Below are positions 52,229 through 58,795 of a DNA stretch of 58,795 nt, one piece after another. The notes under the pieces are model-generated. The model was not told the origin of the DNA and made no database searches. It saw only the letters and a program-made list of their open reading frames with translations. The DNA is taken from contig RFGU01000058.1 of the NCBI GenBank assembly GCA_003696955.1, forward strand, positions 1 through 58,795. Direction: 5' to 3'. The position numbers and the translations under genes are program-made. The DNA comes from Deltaproteobacteria bacterium (GTDB lineage: Bacteria; Myxococcota_A; Polyangia; Nannocystales; Nannocystaceae). The first letter of the stretch is position 1, and every line of letters starts with the position of its first letter.

Positions 52229-53691
52229 CGGATGCGAACCTCTCGTCGAAGAACCCGCGAGAGCACGTATGCGAGCCAGATCCCCGCGAGCATCGTCAGC
52301 ACCCACACCCCCATCCGAAGGTAGAGGACGACCGTATTGCGTACGTGCATCAGCAGGCACACCGTGAGCAACGAAAATGCCATGGTCGCCCAGATGGGCA
52401 CGACGCGGCCCGTCATGACGCGCTCCAATCGACCATGCACCGCACCGATGACGGCGTGGACCATGGGGGCCCCGACGAGCCCGAAGTTGATGTAGGCCTC
52501 GGCGACGATGGAGTATCCGAGCGCGTTGCCCCGCTGGGCAAGCTCGGGAGCCGTCTCCCAGTTGATCCACTGGGAGGAGACGAAACCCCAGGTTCGCGGC
52601 GAGAAGGTCACGTTGGGGATCGCTCGAGCCAACGCTTGTACGTAGGTACTTCCCGCAAAATACGGCGTGTCACCCGGAACGACGGCCAGGGAACGGATGA
52701 CGGTATCGAGCGTGTACCCCATCTCGTCGAAGAGATGGTTCAAGGTTGCGAGTTCGGTGGCCAGGTATACGAAATCCCCCAACGTCCGGGCGGCGCGACT
52801 TGCCTTGACGACGGCGAACGTCGCCAAGAGGAGCAGTCCGAAGAGCACGGCTTCCCGCACCCGAAAGCGGCGCACGTAGGCGTGGTGAAAGAGGGCCACC
52901 GGAAAGACGACGGTGGCGAACTCGCTGCGATCACCGAGGTGCAGGAGCACCAGTAGATACACCGCGAACGCGACGACGAACGGAGGGTTGTGGAACACGC
53001 GGCGGCGCCCGAGTGCTCCGGCGGCCGCCGTGACGGTCACCCCCACGACGATGACGAGCTTCGCGATGCCGTAGACGTACGCCGGGCGACCGCCGTACTC
53101 GGGAAGCAGGAGTACACGGCTGCGCGAGTAGTCGGCGTACATCAAGTCCCAGAACCCGATGGCCCAGAAGGCCGCAAAGCCCATCGCAACCCCGAGGACG
53201 GTGGCGAACGTTCCCAGGTGGGCGATGCGGTCGAGTTCGCGCGGAGAAAGCACGATCCGCCCGTGCCGTGCAGCGGCACCTGTGTCCACCTGGCTCCGGC
53301 CACGGGTTACGAGATAACCGAACATCCACGCCAGCAGGCAGACCGCCGAGAGGGACCATGCGGTCCCGAACAACTCCTCGCGATACCATCCGCGATCGAC
53401 CATCCCCAGGGACCCGAAGTGGAAGAGGCAGAACGCGATCGGAAACAGAAGCCCCGGCCAACCCACGGACAGGATGCCCCGGCTCGCGGCGATGCCGAGG
53501 TATGCGATGAATCCCACCGCGACCGCCAACGTCGCCGCCGTCACCGTCAGGTGCCCATGGCTCGCCGCGCTCGCGCCGGCCACCGCATCGGCCACGAGGG
53601 CGAAGAACGCCAGCAGCGCCGCGCCACCGAAGTAGAGCCACCCGAGGGTCTCGTGGTGGGTGGAGCGTGCGCTTGTCGTGGACGGCGCCAT
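52225..53691 (-). CDS. O-antigen/oligosaccharide repeat polymerase (Wzy-like)
   Basis: The protein has 488 residues with about 11 membrane helices and a long periplasmic loop between the later ones (residues about 305-400, containing PNVTFSPRTWGFVSSQWINW). It resembles oligosaccharide repeat-unit polymerase proteins in topology and length. The assignment is by topology and context, since Wzy sequences diverge widely. It would join lipid-linked repeat units on the periplasmic side. Partners in the window are the coupled glycosyltransferase, the methyltransferase and the WecA-like initiator, but no flippase (Wzx) or chain-length regulator is seen. Confidence 0.72.
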   Translation of the reverse strand: MAPSTTSARSTHHETLGWLYFGGAALLAFFALVADAVAGASAASHGHLTVTAATLAVAVGFIAYLGIAASRGILSVGWPGLLFPIAFCLFHFGSLGMVDRGWYREELFGTAWSLSAVCLLAWMFGYLVTRGRSQVDTGAAARHGRIVLSPRELDRIAHLGTFATVLGVAMGFAAFWAIGFWDLMYADYSRSRVLLLPEYGGRPAYVYGIAKLVIVVGVTVTAAAGALGRRRVFHNPPFVVAFAVYLLVLLHLGDRSEFATVVFPVALFHHAYVRRFRVREAVLFGLLLLATFAVVKASRAARTLGDFVYLATELATLNHLFDEMGYTLDTVIRSLAVVPGDTPYFAGSTYVQALARAIPNVTFSPRTWGFVSSQWINWETAPELAQRGNALGYSIVAEAYINFGLVGAPMVHAVIGAVHGRLERVMTGRVVPIWATMAFSLLTVCLLMHVRNTVVLYLRMGVWVLTMLAGIWLAYVLSRVLRREVRIR

Positions 53692-54263
53692 GGACGCCTA
53701 CCGAGCGTAGCAGCCGCATCGGCGGTCGCTTCGCCCCGGACGAACGCCGCCCCCCTCGCCCCCGGCGCGAGGACCACGCAGCTTGCACGTCGTCTCCCGA
53801 GGCACCCGAACGGAATCCCGTGACAGGGCGCAGGCCGCCGGCCGGTGCCCTTCGTCCCGCTACCGTACGGCACTTGCGAGGCATGGCGCACCAGGGGGAT
53901 CGCCGAGGTTTCGCCAACGACGGATCCGCGCGGACGTCGCGAGGGCTCCGACGAGCGCGGCCTCGTGGTCGCGCCCCACCGGGGCGATACCTATCGAATG
54001 CACGAACACATCGACGAAGGCCTCCAAGGTCGCCGGGAACGGCCCCTCCGTTCGCACGAGGAACGCTCGGCCGTGGGATCGGTTGCGCCGGCCTCGTTCG
54101 AAAGCCGTGGCGGAACGGACCCGCGCCACGGCTCGGCACCTTCAACCGCAGGGGATGCGCCCTTCGAACCGACATCCTTCGAGCTCCGTCACGCTCCCAC
54201 CGGTGCACGTGGCGCTACCGCCCCGCGCCTCGGCCGGCCCCGAGCCCGCCGACGCTCGGCATA
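53692..54263. other. 572-base gap with no convincing gene
   Basis: Open frames on both strands read through, but none has third-position bias like the true genes, a start signal or a recognisable product. An 89-codon minus-strand frame (53860-54129) has about 73% G+C at third positions, below the local genes. TACGCT (complement of 53704-53709) lies 12 bases before the polymerase start and may be its promoter. The rest may be decayed sequence. Confidence 0.6.
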
Positions 54264-55979
54264 CTACGAACATGCGTCCCCCGGACAGGCGCAGACCGTC
54301 GGGGTGCTAGCCGGATCCTTGTGGTCCGTCGAGGCCAGCGCTTCACAGGCGTTCGCGCACCCGTCCCCGTCGTCGTCCTCGCAATGATAGGGATCGGATG
54401 CGACGACGACCGCAAGGTTGTTCTCGTAGTTCGCCAGCGTGGGATCGGCCAGAGTTTGCTTGAACCCCACGATGTCGGGATCGTTCCCCTCGTAGGTCAC
54501 GCCCTCCACCTGATCGACGTCCGACCAGTCCCCGAAATTGCGCATCCCGCTCACGAAGTGAATGCTGGGGTGGAAGAAATAGTAGTCACGGGCGTTGCCG
54601 CCCCCCCAACTCCCCTCGGACCAATTGCGCTCGAAGTGAGCGTTACGAACCATGCCCATCGAAAAGCCGTTGGCCGGAGCCGTGGGATCGGCCCGCCACA
54701 CGTTTCCGACGATCTGGGTGCGCTCGTTCCAGGGCAGGTTGACAAAACAGCCGGCAGATGGGGCCGACCTGCGTAAGACGAATTGAGAGAGGCGATTGCT
54801 CCAAGCAGCATTTAGCGCGACGGTCGTCTCCCCGATGCGCAGAATGTCGACAAGATCCAACGGATCTTCGCTGCCGCAGAAATATGCCGTCAGGCCCCTC
54901 TTCGGGGTGGGATCCATGTACTTGGACGACTTGATCTCGAACCCATTCCCCGAGTTACCCCACGACAGGTTTCCGATGAACACGTTGTCCCTGAAATAGC
55001 CGTCTGGAGGATCCTCGACGGTCCACCCCCACGGCTCTGGAAGTTCGCTCCATCCCCATGCAACATCGATCCCGTCTCCAAGGCCACCAATACCGTTTCC
55101 GTAGAGATAGTTGGCGACGACCTCGTTGTTCTCGACAGGCCCGCATGAGAACTTCAGGCCATTGTACTTCAGACTCAGCGCGACCGTATTGCGAGAGATC
55201 TCTCCGTCGATCGAGTTGAGGACGAAGATGCCGTCCCGAGCACCGATGATTGTATTTCGCGTGATCGTGATCCTTCGGTTGCTCGCAAGATCGGTACAGG
55301 CGTCGTACCATGCTTCCGCATCCGGAGCCGCGCCGACAACTTCGGCCTCCGGCCCTGCTAATGGCGTCTGCAAGTTCGGCTGGTCGAGCAGCGCCACTCC
55401 GTAGGTCCCGAACATGAACGTGTTGCCCGAGATCTCGATATCCGAGGACCCATAGATCGCCACTCCGCTCCCACGGCGCCACAAGCACGTGCTCTCATCG
55501 TCGGGATGCCGCACGCAGTCCTCACCTGCCGGAGGGGACGAGATGTCGCCGTCGAGGACCACACGCACGTTGCGCAATGCGCTCGCTTGAATCTCATTCA
55601 TGTGAAATGCGGACGTCGCACTGTTGCGTTGCTCGATGATCGTGTTCATCGCCGGATCGTCACCCGATCCGGCACCCGTGACGACCGTTCCAGAACGAAC
55701 GTACAACGGCGCGAAGATACAGTAGGTTCCGGGCGGGATATTCACGTTCGTCGCCCCGGCATCGAGCGCGGCCTGGAGGTTCTGGTGGTCGATGGTGCAG
55801 TTCCCGGACGGTGGCGCAACCTCCACGGCCCAGCGAAACGACAGATCGCCACTCCCCTCGAACTCGGCTCCACAACCCGCTGTCGCGACTGCGATCCCGA
55901 CGAGGAACGTATAGCGAGACACGCATGGTCGCAGAACACGACCAACGACTCGATGAACGACGGACGCAAGCACCGACAT
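54264..55979 (-). CDS. lipoprotein with right-handed parallel beta-helix (pectin-lyase-like)
   Basis: The protein has 571 residues from ATG 55979; ATG 55991 and GTG 55922 are alternatives. The GTG would give the neat signal VSRYTFLVGIAVATAGC. A lipobox ends ATAGC. The body shows stacked parallel beta-helix coils (NVRVVLDGDI, IEISGNTFMFGTYGVALL, ITITRNTIIGARDGIFVLN, GEISRNTVALSLKYNGLKF, NEVVANYLYGNGIGGLGDGID). The C-terminus has an acidic DDDGDGCANACE calcium-type motif and CACPGDAC. Such proteins often bind or cleave carbohydrates; no catalytic residues can be set. The codon composition is clearly poorer in G+C (55% in two lines counted) than most of the window. Confidence 0.82.
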   Translation of the reverse strand: MSVLASVVHRVVGRVLRPCVSRYTFLVGIAVATAGCGAEFEGSGDLSFRWAVEVAPPSGNCTIDHQNLQAALDAGATNVNIPPGTYCIFAPLYVRSGTVVTGAGSGDDPAMNTIIEQRNSATSAFHMNEIQASALRNVRVVLDGDISSPPAGEDCVRHPDDESTCLWRRGSGVAIYGSSDIEISGNTFMFGTYGVALLDQPNLQTPLAGPEAEVVGAAPDAEAWYDACTDLASNRRITITRNTIIGARDGIFVLNSIDGEISRNTVALSLKYNGLKFSCGPVENNEVVANYLYGNGIGGLGDGIDVAWGWSELPEPWGWTVEDPPDGYFRDNVFIGNLSWGNSGNGFEIKSSKYMDPTPKRGLTAYFCGSEDPLDLVDILRIGETTVALNAAWSNRLSQFVLRRSAPSAGCFVNLPWNERTQIVGNVWRADPTAPANGFSMGMVRNAHFERNWSEGSWGGGNARDYYFFHPSIHFVSGMRNFGDWSDVDQVEGVTYEGNDPDIVGFKQTLADPTLANYENNLAVVVASDPYHCEDDDGDGCANACEALASTDHKDPASTPTVCACPGDACS

Positions 55980-56419
55980 GCGCCGGAGCATACCCCCCCC
56001 CGGCTTCTTCGCAAGCGCCCGGCATCCCGTGCCGGGCGCGTAGGTCCGCCGGACGAACGCCGCACTGCGCCCCCACCGGAGACCGACACAGGAAGGTGCC
56101 GACGCGAAGATCCCAGACCAGGATGCACGTGTGTTTCGGACGACGCATCGTGGCGCCCCGGCCGGCCGGCCGTTCATCGAGGTCTGGACGTTCGACCACC
56201 CCGACGCGATGAGAGGTTCGCGACCTCGGCCGAGGTTCGCATACCTCCTGCGCCCGCGACCGATGCTCGTGGTCGTGGACGGTCCACGGAAGGGCGAACG
56301 GGCCTTCGTCCAAGCAGGGGAGCCGGGCGTAGGGGGTCGAATGCGTGCCCCCTGGCCTCGTCGCCGTGGGGCCGGCATCGCCGAACTCGGAAACGTCGGC
56401 CGTCGTGGACGCCGACGCC
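55980..56419. other. 440-base gap with no convincing gene
   Basis: A plus-strand frame from GTG 56131 to 56442 contains MLVVVDGPRKGERAFVQAGE, reminiscent of the first strands of an FHA domain, but it degenerates into Arg-rich sequence. It has no start signal and overlaps the 3' end of the next gene. Nothing else was seen. It may be a remnant. Confidence 0.5.
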
Positions 56420-58324
56420 TCACCGATACCAGGCGCCCATGACCTGCTCGACACCCATCACCTGCTGGCGCCACGCCGCGAAGACCTCGCCGTCGGCGGT
56501 GCTCGCGATCTCGACGTCCGTGACCGGCCCCGGATCCTGCTCGATGTTCACCGGCGCGCGCCAAAGTTGTGTGGTGCTGGAGAAACGCCGTGCGAACAGG
56601 CTGCCCGCGGCGACCCACGCGACCATGGCGTCCCCCGTCTCGTCCATGGTGACCTCCCAGTCGACCACGCTCGACGGGCACGTGACGTCGAGGGCCTCGG
56701 CAGGGTGCCACGTGTCCGTGACGGCGTCGTAACGCACCGCCCAGAGCACGTCGCCCCCGCCCCCGCCTTCTTGGCGAAACACGACGGTGGCATCGCCCGC
56801 GCTGTTCATCGCGATGCGTGGAGCCCCGACGCCTCGGGTCGGATCGACCTCGAGCGGCACGGGCGCCTTCCAGGTCCCGTCGTAGCGCGATGCGTAGACA
56901 CCTCGCGCGACTCCCGGATCGTCGCGCATCCACACGACGACGACGCGCCCCTGGGCGTCGGCGGCGATGGCCGGAAACGTGCAGTCTCCGGAGAAGGCGC
57001 CGATGATCTGCGGATCCTGGATCGCCGGCATGCCCATCCGGGCGGCGACGACGTACCGGCCGGTCACCGAATGGTACTGGCTCCAGGCCACGTACGAGGC
57101 GCCCGTCCCCGGAATCATGGCCACGTCGAACCCCTTGAAGTTGCCCCACCATGCATCGTCGAAGTAGGCATCGAACCCGACGATGGGTGGTGGACTCGGG
57201 GTCCAGTTCGTTCCGTCGAAGAACGGTTCGACGAGCTGGTTCGGCTCACCGAATTCGTCGATGCTGTTGACGAAGAGGCCAGCCGTCCGATTCCCGTCCG
57301 CGGCGAGCACGACCGGACCGACGGGCCACATGTCGGTGCCCGTCGTCGACATGATCTCCTCCGGCCCCCAGGTCGATCCGTCGAAACGGCGGGCGAGGAC
57401 TTGGGTGCCAGACATGGTGAGGGTATCCCATGCGACGTGGCCGACCCCCGTGGGGCCGTCGAGGGCGACGCTCAGGGTCTTGCCGAATACGGGGCCGAGA
57501 GGGAGGGGGGCGGACCAGGCCTGGATCGCCGCATCGAAGCGCATCTCGAACCCGTCGCCCAAACCGTTAGCGTCGTTGCGCCAGACGAGTTCCGCGTTGC
57601 CGGCATCGTCCACCGCCACGGCGTGACCGACCACGCCCTGTGCCTGAGCCGTGAGCTGGACCGGTGGTTCCCACACCTTGGTGGCGACGCACGTACCGCC
57701 GTCGCAGGCGAAGGCCCCGGCCGGACACGGCTGATTGCACCCGCCGCAGTGGTCCCGATCGATGTCGGTGTCCACGCAATCGCCCCCGCACAGGGTCTGT
57801 CCCATGGGGCAGGTTCCACCCGTCGTTCCACCCAAGCAGATCCCGCCGGTGGTGCCCCCCGCGGTCCCCGATGCACCAGTCGTCCCGGTCGCGCCGCCGG
57901 TCGTTCCGGTCGCGCCGCCGGTCGTTCCGGTCGAGGCACCCGTCGTCCCGGTCGAGGCACCGGTCGTCCCGGTCGCGCCGCCGGTCGTTCCGGTCGAGGC
58001 ACCGGTCGTCCCGGTCGAGGCACCGGTCGCCCCGGTCGAGGCACCGGTCCCGCCCGTCGATGCCCCCGTCGTGCTCGACGAAGCTCCGGTCGACCCCATC
58101 GTGCCCGCGGACGATCCGCTGGTGCCCGCCGACGATCCGCTGGAGGTCGGACCTGCGGACGTCGACGTCGTCGTTGGGCCGGACCCAAACGAAGTCGAGC
58201 CCGAGGAACTCGTTCCGTCCGAGGAGCCCGTCCCGTCCGACGGGCCGTCGCTTCGAGCGCCACATGCCTGGAGGGCCATCCCCATGGCCGCGAACGCCAC
58301 GATGAATCGCTGTGTGCACACCAC
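56420..58324 (-). CDS. heptad-linker lipoprotein with propeller-like domain
   Basis: The protein has 634 residues from GTG 58324, chosen because TATGCT ends six bases upstream and because it gives a short lipoprotein signal (VVCTQRFIVAFAAMGMALQAC). The linker of about 140 residues is Gly/Thr/Ser-rich and includes about eight heptads such as TGASTGT and TGGATGT. A Cys module follows (CPMGQTLCGGDC...CGGCNQPC...CDGGTC), then a domain with repeated VAVDDAGNAELVWRND-like segments (DGNRTAGLFVN, DAQGRVVVVWMRDD, NSAGDATVVFRQE, DETGDAMVAWVAA) of likely beta-propeller fold. Probably surface-exposed; no enzyme motif. Confidence 0.83.
   Translation of the reverse strand: MVCTQRFIVAFAAMGMALQACGARSDGPSDGTGSSDGTSSSGSTSFGSGPTTTSTSAGPTSSGSSAGTSGSSAGTMGSTGASSSTTGASTGGTGASTGATGASTGTTGASTGTTGGATGTTGASTGTTGASTGTTGGATGTTGGATGTTGASGTAGGTTGGICLGGTTGGTCPMGQTLCGGDCVDTDIDRDHCGGCNQPCPAGAFACDGGTCVATKVWEPPVQLTAQAQGVVGHAVAVDDAGNAELVWRNDANGLGDGFEMRFDAAIQAWSAPLPLGPVFGKTLSVALDGPTGVGHVAWDTLTMSGTQVLARRFDGSTWGPEEIMSTTGTDMWPVGPVVLAADGNRTAGLFVNSIDEFGEPNQLVEPFFDGTNWTPSPPPIVGFDAYFDDAWWGNFKGFDVAMIPGTGASYVAWSQYHSVTGRYVVAARMGMPAIQDPQIIGAFSGDCTFPAIAADAQGRVVVVWMRDDPGVARGVYASRYDGTWKAPVPLEVDPTRGVGAPRIAMNSAGDATVVFRQEGGGGGDVLWAVRYDAVTDTWHPAEALDVTCPSSVVDWEVTMDETGDAMVAWVAAGSLFARRFSSTTQLWRAPVNIEQDPGPVTDVEIASTADGEVFAAWRQQVMGVEQVMGAWYR
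57879..58046 (-). repeat. eight-unit 21-base tandem repeat in the lipoprotein linker
   Basis: Units begin at 57879, 57900, 57921, 57942, 57963, 57984, 58005 and 58026. The plus-strand unit is GTCGTTCCGGTCGCGCCGCCG with a few alternating variants (GAGGCACCG for GCGCCGCCG). A ninth, diverged unit starts at 58047. Each encodes one TGASTGT or TGGATGT heptad on the minus strand. Being a multiple of three, the repeat can expand or contract in frame. Confidence 0.85.
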
Positions 58325-58330
58325 GGCACG

Positions 58331-58336
58331 AGCATA
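58331..58336 (-). promoter_or_regulatory. minus-10 element TATGCT of the 56420 gene
   Basis: On the minus strand TATGCT ends six bases before GTG 58324. No Shine-Dalgarno is present between them. Confidence 0.4.
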
Positions 58337-58462
58337 CCCTCGGTCGGCCGGAGCGCGCCACCCGAACGGCCGACAGCCTCGGTGGATGGTTCGATGTGGG
58401 CCAATGCGCATGAGGCGCCACGATCGAGCCGTGTGCATCGACACGCCTCCCCGACGACATGG

Positions 58463-58468
58463 TAGGAT
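58463..58468 (+). promoter_or_regulatory. minus-10 element TAGGAT of the 58475 gene
   Basis: TAGGAT ends six bases before ATG 58475. A TCGACA (58438-58443, 5/6 to minus-35) lies 19 bases upstream, a slightly long spacing. The GGGAG before the ATG is too close to serve well as a Shine-Dalgarno. Confidence 0.45.
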
Positions 58469-58474
58469 GGGAGC

Positions 58475-58795
58475 ATGCATGTACGAGCGTCGGCGACGTG
58501 GCTACCGACGGCACTGCTGATCGCGTGTACCGGGAGCGCCACCGAGACTTCCTCCGAAAGCACGGGTGCGACGAATGGTGGCCCTTCCGGGACGTCGACG
58601 AGCAACACTGCGACGTCGAACACGACCGGCTCCTCCACCGGCATCGCCACGGCTGGAAGCTCCGGGTCGGGCGGCGCATCGGCGTCGACGGGCGCGACCT
58701 CGGGGACGGATGGAACGTCGGGATCCTCCTCGGGAACGACGGGGACGGGCGGCGGCGCGACCGGAACTTCGGGACCGAGCACGGGGGCCGGCAGC
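58475..58795 (+). CDS. Thr/Ser/Gly-linker lipoprotein, 5' part (cut by window edge)
   Basis: An open frame of 107 codons runs from ATG 58475 to the end of the window. It begins MHVRASATWLPTALLIAC, a lipoprotein signal with the Cys at residue 18. This is followed by a low-complexity linker of Thr, Ser, Gly and Ala like those of the other lipoproteins here. The folded domain lies beyond the edge. A minus-strand open frame over the same bases (rich in Pro, Val and Glu) is its antisense shadow. The gene is divergent from the 56420 lipoprotein gene across 150 bases. Confidence 0.75.
   Translation, partial: MHVRASATWLPTALLIACTGSATETSSESTGATNGGPSGTSTSNTATSNTTGSSTGIATAGSSGSGGASASTGATSGTDGTSGSSSGTTGTGGGATGTSGPSTGAGS

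Noticed and set aside
53860-54129. 89-codon minus-strand frame in the gap after the polymerase gene
   Set aside because: Third-position G+C of about 73% is below local genes, there is no start signal and no family is recognised.
56131-56442. Plus-strand frame with an FHA-like first strand (VVVDGPRKGERAF)
   Set aside because: Too short, Arg-rich afterwards, overlaps the end of a real gene and lacks FHA loop residues; at most a remnant.
54264-57152. 962-residue frame extending the beta-helix gene upstream
   Set aside because: The extension is Arg/Pro-rich and the lipoprotein signal sits near 55979, so the upstream part is not coding.
57879-58067. Period-21 repeat considered as a CRISPR array
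   Set aside because: Units are directly abutting with no spacers and encode in-frame heptads of a lipoprotein linker.
57472-58782. Minus-strand frame rich in Val, Pro and Glu over the right-edge lipoprotein
   Set aside because: It is the antisense of the Thr/Ser/Gly linker encoded by the plus-strand gene at 58475, which has a lipoprotein signal.
1-58795. tRNA, rRNA or insertion-sequence features
   Set aside because: No cloverleaf-like gene, rRNA stretch, transposase or terminal inverted repeat with target duplication was found by reading the gaps; a dedicated search could still find something subtle.

Overview
The window is a G+C-rich bacterial chromosome segment. A line counted at 36961-37020 is 80% G+C, while lines inside the 50-56 kb stretch are 55-58%. 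The gene style points to Myxococcota, most like Nannocystaceae/Polyangia. The evidence is the many lipoproteins with long Thr/Ser/Gly linkers, the tandem CGDG...CDDGN cysteine-rich repeats typical of myxobacterial surface proteins, and a group-2 sigma-70 factor. This placement is an inference from protein style, not from a marker gene. I saw no rRNA, tRNA, CRISPR array, insertion sequence or prophage.

Layout. 1-4.8 kb: DUF58 / von Willebrand A membrane operon. 5.0-7.6 kb: polysaccharide export lipoprotein, Hsp20, CpsB/YwqE-type PHP phosphatase. 7.7-11.4 kb: sulfate activation (cysD-cysN) divergent from a PAP phosphatase. 11.5-16 kb: two nucleotide-sugar epimerases, a lipoprotein and a WecA-like phosphoglycosyltransferase. 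16-20 kb: RNase R and two lipoproteins. 20.2-25.7 kb: an AblB-like acetyltransferase, a sigma factor, htpG and hemH. 25.7-32.3 kb: metG, a translationally coupled cobalamin-binding-like protein, two lipoproteins and two small unknowns. 32.4-38.1 kb: heme A synthase, hybrid histidine kinase, SWIM/SNF2 ATPase. 38.2-43.2 kb: dipeptidase lipoprotein, deacetylase-like lipoprotein, FMN oxidoreductase and short-chain dehydrogenase. 43.4-48 kb: GT-C-like membrane protein, PspA, DNA polymerase III delta', HEAT-repeat protein. 48-58.8 kb: cysteine-rich repeat lipoprotein, a lower-G+C glycan group (methyltransferase, glycosyltransferase, Wzy-like polymerase), an isolated beta-helix lipoprotein, and two divergent linker lipoproteins, the last cut by the window edge.

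Themes. About a dozen predicted lipoproteins plus export, epimerase, transferase and polymerase genes indicate heavy investment in the cell surface. Housekeeping and stress genes (rnr, htpG, hsp20, pspA, metG, holB, hemH, ctaA) are interspersed.

The least expected signal is regulatory. Eleven genes without a Shine-Dalgarno sequence have a TAnnnT minus-10-like hexamer ending 6-9 bases before the start codon. Several also have a minus-35-like element 17 bases further upstream. Other genes carry a clear Shine-Dalgarno, and the best-resolved of them has its promoter 27 bases upstream. This suggests two initiation classes, leaderless and leadered. It also settles several start codons.

Other points of interest are a CysN whose C-terminal APS-kinase-like region lacks the P-loop, a large inverted repeat before the sigma gene, a period-21 DNA repeat encoding a surface linker, and three tail-to-tail gene overlaps.
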